Both the position numbers and the translations under genes were made by a program. The notes below the pieces were generated by a model. That model saw only the letters and a list, made by a program, of their open reading frames with translations. It was not told the DNA's origin and did not search any database. From contig WQYQ01000021.1 in assembly GCA_009781175.1 (NCBI GenBank), forward strand, positions 1-61,848: a DNA stretch of 61,848 nucleotides, in the 5' to 3' direction. Origin of the DNA: Betaproteobacteria bacterium (lineage in GTDB: Bacteria > Pseudomonadota > Gammaproteobacteria > Burkholderiales > Rhodocyclaceae). This document shows positions 1 through 8,222 of this stretch, one piece after another (position 1 is the first letter of the stretch; each line of letters starts with the position of its first letter).

Positions 1-145
1 CAGCAGATTTCATCAGGGCCCGCAGTGGCAAGACATACTGCATTGAAGGCCGAATATAGAGCTGCAATCTATCCCGTCAGTCAAAACATCCATCTGCTTG
101 CTCAAAGGGAGGCGCTCATATAGATGGGTTGAGCACACAGCGAAA

Positions 146-201
146 TGTCCTAGTCGGGACTTAATCTGACCTGCATGTCAGATTAAGTCCCGACTAGGAC
201 A
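146..201. repeat. Perfect 25-bp inverted repeat (palindrome)
   Basis: Positions 146-170 and 177-201 are exact reverse complements, separated by the six bases CTGCAT. The stem is too AT/GC mixed and too long for an ordinary terminator and no T-run follows it. It lies just beyond the end of the chemoreceptor gene. It could be a MITE-like or insertion-sequence end remnant, or a cruciform-forming site. Seen directly; the function is unknown. Confidence 0.8.
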
Positions 202-202
202 A

Positions 203-223
203 GCCACCGGCTTTGCCGGTGGT
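203..223 (-). terminator. GC-rich hairpin after the chemoreceptor gene
   Basis: CCACCGGC at 204-211 pairs with GCCGGTGG at 215-222 around a TTT loop. It sits 17 bases beyond the stop of the minus-strand chemoreceptor gene. The T-run is weak, so termination may be helped by the large palindrome that follows. Confidence 0.5.
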
Positions 224-239
224 ATTTGACTTTCTTTCG

Positions 240-1817
240 TCAATTGCCTGTGTAGGAAGTCAAGCGGTGCATTTCCGCCGCGCTCTCTTTGAGGGTGTGC
301 GTGGCATCGCCGATTTGCGAGATTGCGTTGCGACTGGCGTTGGCGATTTCGGTGATCTGCTCCATCGTTTGGGCGATCTCCTGCGATGTGCCGCTTTGCC
401 GCGTAAGCATCTGCTGCGTTGCCTCCGCAAGGCTCGCTGAACGCGAACTGGCCGCGAGAATTTCGTCGAGCTGGAGACCATTTGAGCGGATTTCGGCCAC
501 GCTGTCCGCGACGTCCTGCGCGACGGCGGCCATATCCTGCACGGCTTCGGTTGTTTCGTTGCGGATCGTATCGACGGTTGTTTCGATGTTGCGCGTGCTC
601 GCTGCGGTCCGTTCCGCGAGCTTGCGCACTTCATCGGCGACGACGGCGAAACCGCGTCCTTGTTCGCCGGCGCGTGCAGCCTCGATTGCAGCGTTCAGGG
701 CTAACAGGTTGGTCTGCTCTGCGATGTCTTTGATCAGGCTCGTCACCTGCGAAATTTCATCCACGGAGCGCGTTACCAGACTCATCTGCGTTTGCGCCTT
801 CTCGACGACTTTCGCCAGACGCGTGTTGGTGGCTATGCTCTGATCGCTGCTGGTGCGGCAGCTTTCAGCCAGTTGTTCGGTGGTTTTCGCCGCTGTCAGA
901 CTTGTTTCGGTGCTGGCGGAAATTTCGTGAATGGCTGCCGTCAGTGCTTCGATTGCGCTGGCCACGGCCTGCACGCGGCCGCCCTGTTCGCCGAGATTGC
1001 CGACCATCTTTGCCGTATCGCCTTCAAGTTGGACGGCTCGGGTATCGACGTCGCTGGCGGTGATTCGCAGATCGCACAGCATGGCGCGCAGATGAATGCG
1101 CAGACATTCGAGCTTGGTCTGGATGCCGGAAAATGGACCTTTCGCGATCGTGATCGATTCGCTAAGCCGGCCCTCGTCGATCATGTGAACAGTCTCGCCG
1201 ATCACCTGTATTGGCGCGTAGAAGCGACGCTGGATTTCGATCAGGGAATAGATGCCCGTTACCGCGGCGAGGCCGCCGAGCCCCATGCCCGCGATGCCTC
1301 CAAGGAAACCTCCCGCCACTGCAGCGGCTGCGCCGACGAGAATGGGCAGCGTGAGATGGAGATTGATGCGGTAGGGCCGCTCGATCCGTGTCGGCGTCAG
1401 ACTTTGGCGTTTCTCGCGCACGGCACGGTAGAGGCGCCCAGCGGCCTCTACGTCGGCGCGCTCGGCGGGTGTGCGAACCGAGATGTATCCTGTGATCTTG
1501 CCGCGCTCGGTCAAAGGGGTGACGTGCGCGGCGACCCAGTAGAAATCGCCGTTCTTGCAGCGGTTCTTCACCACTCCGCGCCATGGTCTGCCGGTCTTGA
1601 TCGTGTTCCAGAGATCGGCAAATGCCTCGGGCGGCATATCCGGGTGGCGCACGATGTTGTGGTTCTTTCCGATCAGCTCATCACGCGAAAACCCGCTAAT
1701 AGCAATGAAGCTCTCATTTGCGTAGGTAATTATGCCCTTGGCGTCGGTCTTCGAAACGATGGGTTTGCTGGCGCTGAAAAAATGCTCGATGTCGGTTATA
1801 GGGAGATTGATTTTCAT
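240..1817 (-). CDS. Aer-like PAS-domain methyl-accepting chemotaxis protein
   Basis: A 525-residue chemoreceptor. An N-terminal PAS domain (about residues 5-120) carries the Aer-type stretch with [11 protein letters not shown] and the motif KNGDFYWV, and suggests redox or energy sensing from the cytoplasm. Residues about 150-190 form a glycine-rich hydrophobic hairpin that anchors the protein in the inner membrane without a periplasmic sensor domain. A HAMP-like linker follows, then a long signalling coiled coil whose tip has the hallmark [19 protein letters not shown] and [17 protein letters not shown], which contact CheA and CheW. The ATG at 1817 has a GAGG about 11 bases upstream. It is a single gene with no chemotaxis genes beside it. 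The assignment to a PAS-MCP is firm; the actual signal is unknown. Confidence 0.93.
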   Translation of the reverse strand: MKINLPITDIEHFFSASKPIVSKTDAKGIITYANESFIAISGFSRDELIGKNHNIVRHPDMPPEAFADLWNTIKTGRPWRGVVKNRCKNGDFYWVAAHVTPLTERGKITGYISVRTPAERADVEAAGRLYRAVREKRQSLTPTRIERPYRINLHLTLPILVGAAAAVAGGFLGGIAGMGLGGLAAVTGIYSLIEIQRRFYAPIQVIGETVHMIDEGRLSESITIAKGPFSGIQTKLECLRIHLRAMLCDLRITASDVDTRAVQLEGDTAKMVGNLGEQGGRVQAVASAIEALTAAIHEISASTETSLTAAKTTEQLAESCRTSSDQSIATNTRLAKVVEKAQTQMSLVTRSVDEISQVTSLIKDIAEQTNLLALNAAIEAARAGEQGRGFAVVADEVRKLAERTAASTRNIETTVDTIRNETTEAVQDMAAVAQDVADSVAEIRSNGLQLDEILAASSRSASLAEATQQMLTRQSGTSQEIAQTMEQITEIANASRNAISQIGDATHTLKESAAEMHRLTSYTGN

Positions 1818-2585
1818 GCTGCTGCAGCCTCGTTGTTGAAGTGGACTCCCCGCTGCCGGGTGCCGCGACGCTCAGCGCCGTGCGAATGAGCCGCCCGGTG
1901 ACTCGTCACAGCGGTTTGTTTGGGGTACGTCTTCCTGTAAGGAACCAATGGTTAAAACGGACGTTCGCGCAGTCCCTTGAACAAGGTTGTGTAAAAGAAT
2001 GTAAATGGAAATGTTGGCAGCTATCTCTTCATGAGAGACGAGGGTTTTTCTTGGTATAGAAAAAAGCCGGGCAGCAAGAAAGACAAAACCCGCGCAGTTT
2101 TTGGTCATGCGGGTTTTGAGGGCACTTCTGACGGAGAGAGAAATTTTCGAGCTTCGATGTCCGGCAGGTCGCTTGCGGAATCAAAGAGGCGCCTGTGGCC
2201 GCCTTGCGAAGATCGAAACTAACCGGGCTGCCCAAGCGTTGCACGGGCAAACCACACAATATCTTTTCCTTAAGCCATCTTCCACTTGACGTCAAAGGCG
2301 GCTTTTGCCCACTATCCAACCGTCAATCCATTTCACGGAGTATGAATTGTGAGTTCCTGGAGTTGTCCGCATGACCTCAACAATGTCTGCCAGCGTGTCC
2401 AAGGTGCGCGATGCGACCCCGGTATGCGTGGTTGTGTTCTTGAAGGGCGCGTTCGATTTGCGCGCGAGGAGAGCAATGTGCCACGTAAACCGATTCGCGC
2501 CGAGCCTGTCCAGAAAGACGAAGAGAAGCTTCTATCGACACGACGACGTTTGCCCTTTTGAACATCGAAACGGGCGAAGGAAAGT
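1818..2585. other. Gene-poor region with no convincing coding sequence
   Basis: About 770 bases between the chemoreceptor start and the tRNA-Ser terminator. Short open frames exist on both strands but none has a credible ribosome site, a recognisable protein motif or a coherent codon pattern. What it does hold is a degraded second copy of the tRNA-Ser 3' end and terminator near 2085-2150, listed separately. The remainder may be the scar of a lost integrated element. Confidence 0.5.
2085..2150 (-). repeat. Degenerate copy of the tRNA-Ser 3' end plus terminator
   Basis: The stretch with ACCCGC-loop-GCGGGT followed by CGGAGAGAGA repeats, in the same order and spacing, the terminator hairpin and the last bases of the tRNA-Ser gene at 2586-2655. 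Similarity fades inside the T-arm (TTTTCGAG against ATTCGAAC). The layout, a tRNA 3' end with a second imperfect copy about 500 bases downstream in tRNA orientation, is what integration at a tRNA gene leaves behind. A decayed tandem tRNA-Ser duplicate is the alternative. Confidence 0.6.
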
Positions 2586-2621
2586 AAAAAACCCGCACAG
2601 CTTTTGGCTATGCGGGTTTTT
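2586..2621 (-). terminator. Terminator of tRNA-Ser
   Basis: AAAAACCCGCA (2587-2597) pairs with TGCGGGTTTTT (2611-2621); read on the minus strand the stem ends in a run of T. It starts 10 bases after the tRNA 3' end. Confidence 0.85.
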
Positions 2622-2630
2622 AGGGTGCTT

Positions 2631-2723
2631 TGGCGGAGAGAGAGGGATTCGAACCCTCGATAGAGTTTTTGACCCTATGCTCCCTTAGCAGGGGAGTGCC
2701 TTCGACCTCTCGGCCATCTCTCC
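2631..2723 (-). tRNA. tRNA-Ser (anticodon GCT)
   Basis: A class II tRNA of 93 nt including an encoded CCA. The acceptor strand GGAGAGA pairs with TCTCTCC, the anticodon loop is CTGCTAA (anticodon GCT, reads AGC and AGU), the long variable arm is present, and the T-loop is GGTTCGAATC. It lies downstream of lysC on the same strand and has its own terminator. Confidence 0.97.
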
Positions 2724-2767
2724 ATTTGAGTCGGGCGATGTTACACGTACGCGCTTAGTGCGTCAAA

Positions 2768-3994
2768 TCAAGCTGCCTGATCCAGGTTGAAAGTTTTGTG
2801 CAGCACGCGCACGGCAAGCTCCAAATACTTTTCTTCGATGACGACGGAGATTTTAATTTCGGAGGTCGAGATCATTTGAATGTTGATTCCCTCTTCGGCC
2901 AGGGCGCGGAACATTTTGCTCGCAACGCCGGGGTGGGAGCGCATTCCGACGCCGATGGCAGAAACCTTGCACATGCTTTTATCGCCCAGGACTTCCTTGG
3001 CACCGATGTGCTGCTTGACGCCTTCGAGCACCGCGCGGGTTTTGTCGAATTCGCCGCGATTGACGGTGAATGAAAAGTCAGCGCTGCCGTCGCGGCTGAC
3101 GTTTTGGATAATCATGTCGACGTCGATATTCGCATCGGCCACTGCACCCAGAATCTGATAGGCAGTGCCAGGGCGGTCCGGTACGCCAAGAACGGTCAGC
3201 TTGGCTTCGTCGCGATTGAATGCAATGCCTGAGATGATCGGTTGTTCCATGCTGTTATCGTCCTCAACGGTAATCAGCGTGCCTTCCCCACCATCCTGGA
3301 AACTGGACAGCACGCGTAATTTCACTTTGTATTTGCCCGCAAATTCTACAGACCGGATCTGAAGTACCTTGGAGCCGAGGCTGGCCATTTCCAGCATTTC
3401 CTCGAAGGTAATCCGGTCGAGCTTGCGAGCTTCGCTCACGATGCGCGGATCGGTCGTATAGACGCCATCGACATCGGTGTAAATCTGACATTCGTCGGCA
3501 CGCAGGGCCGCGGCCAGGGCCACGCCCGTCGTATCGGAGCCGCCGCGCCCAAGGGTCGTGATATTGCCCGAAGCATCGACGCCCTGGAATCCCGCGACCA
3601 CGACGACATGACCTTCGTTCAGATCCTGGCGGATGCGGTCTTCGTCGATCTTTAGAATTCTTGCCTTGGTAAAGGCATCATCGGTCAGGATGCGAACCTG
3701 TGCGCCTGTGTAGCTGCGGGCTTTCAGGCCGAGTTCCATCAGCGCCATCGACAACAGCCCAATAGTGACTTGCTCCCCGGTCGAAACCACGACATCCAGC
3801 TCGCGGGGATTGGGGGGGGTCTGAATCTCTTTGGCCAGCGCGATCAAGCGGTTCGTTTCGCCGGTCATGGCCGAGACGACTACTACGACTTGATGCCCTT
3901 CGGCTTGAAAGCGAGCGATTCGCTGCGCGACATTTTTTATGCGGTCGGTGCTGCCAACGGATGTGCCACCGTACTTTTGGACGATCAGTGCCAT
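2768..3994 (-). CDS. lysC: Aspartate kinase
   Basis: Phosphorylates aspartate with ATP, the first committed step to lysine, threonine, methionine and diaminopimelate. The product begins MALIVQKYGGTSVGS, with the substrate-binding KYGGTSVG at residues 4-11. The kinase domain includes FQGVDASGNITTLGRGGSD, and two C-terminal ACT domains (roughly residues 255-405) are the usual site of feedback inhibition by lysine and threonine. I chose the ATG at 3994 because it gives the family's standard N-terminus (408 residues); an upstream in-frame ATG at 4033 has a better AGGG ribosome site and would add 13 residues. Transcription runs towards tRNA-Ser. Confidence 0.95.
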   Translation of the reverse strand: MALIVQKYGGTSVGSTDRIKNVAQRIARFQAEGHQVVVVVSAMTGETNRLIALAKEIQTPPNPRELDVVVSTGEQVTIGLLSMALMELGLKARSYTGAQVRILTDDAFTKARILKIDEDRIRQDLNEGHVVVVAGFQGVDASGNITTLGRGGSDTTGVALAAALRADECQIYTDVDGVYTTDPRIVSEARKLDRITFEEMLEMASLGSKVLQIRSVEFAGKYKVKLRVLSSFQDGGEGTLITVEDDNSMEQPIISGIAFNRDEAKLTVLGVPDRPGTAYQILGAVADANIDVDMIIQNVSRDGSADFSFTVNRGEFDKTRAVLEGVKQHIGAKEVLGDKSMCKVSAIGVGMRSHPGVASKMFRALAEEGINIQMISTSEIKISVVIEEKYLELAVRVLHKTFNLDQAA

Positions 3995-4204
3995 CTTAGT
4001 TTCTGGATCGTTTTGAAACCTTGCATGATACATGATTGCCCTGGCTTGCCGGAATGAATCGGGAGATTCGCGGCCTTAAATTCATTCTTACCGCTGCTAT
4101 GTCTATGGGGTTTCGCAACGATTGCGCTATGTTAATGCGTTCGGATTTGAGTCATATTGTCCGGCCCGCGAGGGGTAACACATCTTTTATTTCAGGGTGG
4201 TGAT

Positions 4205-5344
4205 ATGCAAACAAAGGTCTTACTTGGAATGCTTTGGGGATTGGCCTGCTGCGGCATCGCGCAGGCAGAATTGATTCGCGTCGGTCCAACGGGGCCGGTG
4301 CGTACCCTTGCCGAAGCGGCGCGCGTTGCGCATGACGGCGATATCGTCGAACTGCCTCCCGGCGAATTGCGTGGCGAGGTCGCCGTGTGGACGCAAGCTT
4401 CACTCACCATCCGCGGAGCGAAAGACGGGACGACCTTGATTGCCGACGGCCAGGCGGCGGAAGGGAAGGGGATTTTCGTTGTGCGGGGCGGAACGATGCT
4501 GATTGAAGGCATCACCTTCACTGGCGCACGCGTGGGTGATCAAAACGGAGCGGGTATTCGGCTCGAAGCCGGCGCGCTTACGGTGAAAGGCTGCCGCTTT
4601 ATCGACAATCAAAATGGAATTCTGACCTCGAATAACAAAACCGTTTCCCTCGTTATTGAGAATAGTGAATTTTCCCATAATGGAGCGGGCGATGGACAAA
4701 GCCATAACCTTTATGTCGGAGAAATCGCGCGCCTTGAAGTCAGCGGCAGCTACTTCCGCCAAGCGCGTGTCGGCCATCTATTAAAGAGCCGGGCACGCGT
4801 AAATTTGATTACCTACAACCGCTTGACCGACGAAGTAAATGGCCAGGCAAGCTATGAGCTTGAATTCCCTGCCGGCGGACGTGCGATGGTGATTGGCAAT
4901 CTGATTCAGCAGGCTGCCACGACGGAAAATCCAAATATCGTTGCGTACGGTGCGGAAGGCTATAAGTATCCCGATAACGAACTCATCCTTGCGTATAACA
5001 CTTTGGTCGACGACAGATCATCGGGTGGCAATTTTTTGAAGATTGCGCCGGGCAGCGTTCGCGTCGTTGCGGTCAACAATCTGCTGGTCGGCGGAAAGGG
5101 CGCATTCGAAGGGTTGCCTGCTGAGGCCAAGTTGGTGAATAACCTTGCGCTTGGCCGGGATGCTTTTGCGAATCCCGCCAATTACGACTACCGGCTGCGC
5201 GTGAATGCGGCGTCGAGGCTGAAAGCGCCTCTGCCGGAGGATGCGGCGCTTGCGCCCCTAAACGAATATGTATACCCGGTGGGGATGCGTGCGCTTTCGG
5301 GGCCGCCCCGCTTGCCTGGGGCTTTTCAGTCGGTCGGGAAGTAA
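4205..5344 (+). CDS. Secreted right-handed parallel beta-helix protein
   Basis: A 379-residue exported protein. The first 20 residues (MQTKVLLGM...CGIAQA) are a Sec signal peptide with a plausible AQA/E cleavage site. The body has repeating turns rich in glycine, asparagine and valine (for example GCRFIDNQNGI, IENSEFSHNGAG, VSGSYFRQA), typical of parallel beta-helix folds seen in pectate lyase-like enzymes and sugar-binding surface proteins. No polysaccharide lyase active site is evident to me, so the substrate is unknown. The ATG at 4205 is preceded by AGGGTGGTGAT; an upstream in-frame start at 4157 would bury the signal peptide and is less likely. It stands alone, divergent from lysC. Confidence 0.8.
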   Translation: MQTKVLLGMLWGLACCGIAQAELIRVGPTGPVRTLAEAARVAHDGDIVELPPGELRGEVAVWTQASLTIRGAKDGTTLIADGQAAEGKGIFVVRGGTMLIEGITFTGARVGDQNGAGIRLEAGALTVKGCRFIDNQNGILTSNNKTVSLVIENSEFSHNGAGDGQSHNLYVGEIARLEVSGSYFRQARVGHLLKSRARVNLITYNRLTDEVNGQASYELEFPAGGRAMVIGNLIQQAATTENPNIVAYGAEGYKYPDNELILAYNTLVDDRSSGGNFLKIAPGSVRVVAVNNLLVGGKGAFEGLPAEAKLVNNLALGRDAFANPANYDYRLRVNAASRLKAPLPEDAALAPLNEYVYPVGMRALSGPPRLPGAFQSVGK

Positions 5345-5358
5345 GGCTCAGGTTGTGT

Positions 5359-5388
5359 AACCACAGGGAGAAATTCCTGTGGTTCTTT
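5359..5388. terminator. Bidirectional terminator between convergent genes
   Basis: AACCACAGG (5359-5367) pairs with CCTGTGGTT (5376-5384) between the convergent beta-helix and spoVR genes. The 3' side continues TCTTTC and the other side TACACAA, so it is moderately strong at best. Confidence 0.6.
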
Positions 5389-6908
5389 CAACGAGAGGTG
5401 CGGCGTTTCTCGTTGCGCAATTCACGCAGAATTTCTACTCGCCCCTCTTCTTGTTGCGCTTCGAGCCTGATCGTAAAGCCCCACAATCTTGCGATATGCC
5501 GGAGCACTTCATCGGTTGCGCCGGCAAGCGGGCGCCGGCGGTATTCGTTGTGCCGCAGCGTGAGGGAGCGGTCTCCGCGGAGGTCGACATTCCACACCTG
5601 GATATTCGGTTCGCGTGAGCCGATATTGTATTGATCGGAAAGAATCTCCCGTATCCGCCGATATCCGGCTTCATCATGAATCGCCGAGATTTTGAGCTTG
5701 GCTTTGTGATCGTCGTCGAGCACCGCGAACAGCTTGAAGTCCCGCATCAATTTCGGTGAAAGAAATTGTGCGATGAAGCTTTCATCCTTGAAGTTGCGCA
5801 TCGCAAAATCGAAAGTCTCGCGCCAGTTGCTGCCTGCGAAATCGGGAAACCAGCGGCGGTCTTCGTCGCTCGGTTCAGTGCAGATGCGGCGGATGTCCTG
5901 CCACATCGCAAAGCCCAGCGCGTAGGGGTTGATGCCGTTGTACCAAGACTCGTTATAAGCGGGTTGCAGTACGACATTCGTATGCGAATGCAGAAACTCG
6001 ATCATGAAACTGTCGCTGAGCAAGCCTTCCTCATACAGTTGATTCAACAGGGTGTAATGCCAAAAGCAGGCCCAGCCTTCATTCATGATCTGAGTCTGAC
6101 GCTGCGGGAAGAAGTACTGTGCGATCTTGCGCACGATGCGCACGATTTCGCGTTGCCAAGGTTCGAGCAGCGGCGCGTTTTTTTCGAAGAAGTAGAGAAG
6201 ATTTTCTTCCGGTTCGGGCGGAAAACGCGCTTCGCTTGCCTCCTGCGGTTTCTGTCCGGGCGCGGGCAGCGTGCGCCAGAGCTGATTGACTTGGGATTGC
6301 AGATATTCTTCGCGCTCGCGTTGGCGCAGTGTTTCTTTCTCAAGCGAAAGCCTGGGCGGGCGTTTGTAGCGATCGACGCCGACATTCATGAGCGCATGAC
6401 AGGAGTCGAGCAGGAGTTCGACTTCTTCTTCGCCGTGGTGTTCTTCGCACTGCGCAATGTAGTTGCGCGCGAAGATCAGGTAATCGATGATCGCGTCGGC
6501 ATTCGTCCAGGTTCGGAATAAATAATTGCCTTTGAAAAAAGAGTTGTGGCCATAGGCCGCGTGGGCTATGACGAGCGCCTGCATCATCATCGTGTTCTCT
6601 TCCATCAGATACGCGATACAGGGATTCGAGTTGATGACGATCTCATACGCGAGCCCCATCTGGCCGCGTTTGTAGCCTTTTTCGGTCGACAGAAAATGCT
6701 TGCCGAAACTCCAGTGGTGATAATTCACCGGCATGCCGGCCGAAGCATAGGCATCCATCATCTGCTCGGACGTAATCAGCTCGATTTGATTGGGGTAGGT
6801 ATCGAGGCCGAAGTCCCGTGCGACGCGCGCAATTTCGCGATGGTATTCGTCGATGAGTTCGAATGACCATTCAGCCGGGGAGGGAAGTGCTTTGCGGCGC
6901 TTCTTCAT
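5388..6908 (-). CDS. SpoVR family protein (YcgB-like)
   Basis: A 506-residue cytoplasmic protein of the SpoVR/YcgB family, which in proteobacteria is linked to the PrkA stress kinase module; its biochemical role is not established. Family marks include WSFGKHFLSTEK near the N-terminus, NPCIAYLMEENTMMMQALVIAHAAYGH and NEGWACFWHYT. Its start overlaps the stop of the upstream DUF444 gene by four bases (ATGA), showing translational coupling. Order prkA-yeaH-spoVR is the standard arrangement. Full length for the family. Confidence 0.93.
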   Translation of the reverse strand: MKKRRKALPSPAEWSFELIDEYHREIARVARDFGLDTYPNQIELITSEQMMDAYASAGMPVNYHHWSFGKHFLSTEKGYKRGQMGLAYEIVINSNPCIAYLMEENTMMMQALVIAHAAYGHNSFFKGNYLFRTWTNADAIIDYLIFARNYIAQCEEHHGEEEVELLLDSCHALMNVGVDRYKRPPRLSLEKETLRQREREEYLQSQVNQLWRTLPAPGQKPQEASEARFPPEPEENLLYFFEKNAPLLEPWQREIVRIVRKIAQYFFPQRQTQIMNEGWACFWHYTLLNQLYEEGLLSDSFMIEFLHSHTNVVLQPAYNESWYNGINPYALGFAMWQDIRRICTEPSDEDRRWFPDFAGSNWRETFDFAMRNFKDESFIAQFLSPKLMRDFKLFAVLDDDHKAKLKISAIHDEAGYRRIREILSDQYNIGSREPNIQVWNVDLRGDRSLTLRHNEYRRRPLAGATDEVLRHIARLWGFTIRLEAQQEEGRVEILRELRNEKRRTSR

Positions 6909-8173
6909 AGGATGGTCTTTTTGAAGAGTTCTCTGAATACTGGGTAGATATCCGGTAGTCCTTCAATGCGCTGCATTGCGAAATTCGCATGACCGCCACG
7001 CAGCTTTTCGTACTCCCGCCAGAGGTTTTGTGGTTCGCCCGGCGTGATTTCTATATAAGCGAAGTGCTGTACGAAGGGCAGAATGTTTTCGGATAAGAGT
7101 TCGCGGCAGTGCGGCGAATCGTTTTCCCAATTGTCGCCGTCGGAGGCTTGCGCGCCGTAGATGTTCCACATGCCGTTGGCGAAGCGCGCGCGCACGATGT
7201 CCTGCATAAGTTCCAGCGCGCTCGAAACGACGGTGCCGCCCGATTCGCGCGAGTGAAAGAAATCCTCCTCGGTCACCTCTTTGGCAATCGTGTGATGGCG
7301 GATGAAGACGATTTCGATCTTCGCGTAATTGCGCAGCAGAAACAGATACAGCAGCATGAAGAAGCGCTTGGCCGTGGCTTTCTTTTCTTCGTCCATCGAG
7401 CCGGACACGTCCATCACGCAGAACATTACCGCCGCCGTGGAAGGTTTCGGCATCCGAACGCGGTTGTTGTAGCGCAGATCAAGTTTGTCGATAAACGGGA
7501 TGCTTTCGATTTTTGCGCGCAAGCTTGCTATCTCTTCGCGCAACTTGCGCGCGCGTGGATCGTCCTCGCCGACGCGCAGAAGCAGGTCTTCGAGTTCCGC
7601 CTCTGCTTCGCGCAAGCGCACCGAATACGGAGAGCCGACCGCAAGACGGCGACCGATCGCGCCGCGCAGCGAACGCACGATATTGATATTGGCCGGCGTG
7701 CCATCCGCCGTGAAGCCGGCGCGTTGCGAGCGGTATTCCGGGATCGCGGCAAGTTGTGTTTTGACGAGATTGGGCAGCGCCAGATCGTCGAAGAAAGCAT
7801 CGAGAAATTCTTCGCGCGAGAGTTGGAAAACAAAATCGTCTTCGCTTTGCCCGTCCGTGCTGGCTTTGCCTTTACCCGAACCGGAGCCCGCGCCGCCAAG
7901 CGGCCGTTCGACCTCATCGCCTGCCGCGAATTGATCGTTGCCCGCGAATACGGTTTCCCATTCGCCGCTGCGGTCGAGCCCGAATTGGGGCTCTTTCAAA
8001 TCCTTGGCCGGAATGGAAACGCTTTCGCCATTTTCCGTGTCGCGGATCGAGCGGCCGTCGATGGCATCGGCAACCGCTTTGCGTATTTGCTGTTTGAAAC
8101 GGCGAAAGAAGCGCTGCCGATTGACCGCGCTTTTGTTTTTGCTGTCGAAGCGTCTGTCGATGATCTGGACCAT
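6905..8173 (-). CDS. yeaH: DUF444 / YeaH family von Willebrand A domain protein
   Basis: A 422-residue protein of the YeaH/YhbH family. The N-terminus (VQIIDRRFDSKNKSAVNRQRF) is the family signature, and the C-terminal half is a von Willebrand A domain with the MIDAS-like DVSGSMDE at the start of the fold. A low-complexity glycine/serine stretch lies near residues 92-105. In the known module it accompanies the PrkA kinase and SpoVR and is induced by stress and starvation in related bacteria. The ribosome site AGAGG precedes the ATG at 8173. It is 49 bases downstream of prkA. Confidence 0.93.
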   Translation of the reverse strand: MVQIIDRRFDSKNKSAVNRQRFFRRFKQQIRKAVADAIDGRSIRDTENGESVSIPAKDLKEPQFGLDRSGEWETVFAGNDQFAAGDEVERPLGGAGSGSGKGKASTDGQSEDDFVFQLSREEFLDAFFDDLALPNLVKTQLAAIPEYRSQRAGFTADGTPANINIVRSLRGAIGRRLAVGSPYSVRLREAEAELEDLLLRVGEDDPRARKLREEIASLRAKIESIPFIDKLDLRYNNRVRMPKPSTAAVMFCVMDVSGSMDEEKKATAKRFFMLLYLFLLRNYAKIEIVFIRHHTIAKEVTEEDFFHSRESGGTVVSSALELMQDIVRARFANGMWNIYGAQASDGDNWENDSPHCRELLSENILPFVQHFAYIEITPGEPQNLWREYEKLRGGHANFAMQRIEGLPDIYPVFRELFKKTIL

Positions 8174-8222
8174 GGCGTCGGACCTCTCATTGCGACGTGG
8201 CGAAACCCGCTCGGGAGAATGC

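Noticed and set aside
792..1889. A 365-residue plus-strand open frame opposite the chemoreceptor
   Set aside because: The minus-strand product has clear PAS and MCP domains; this one has none.
2349..2688. Short open frames between the chemoreceptor and tRNA-Ser
   Set aside because: No consistent ribosome site, no motif, and one runs through the tRNA terminator.
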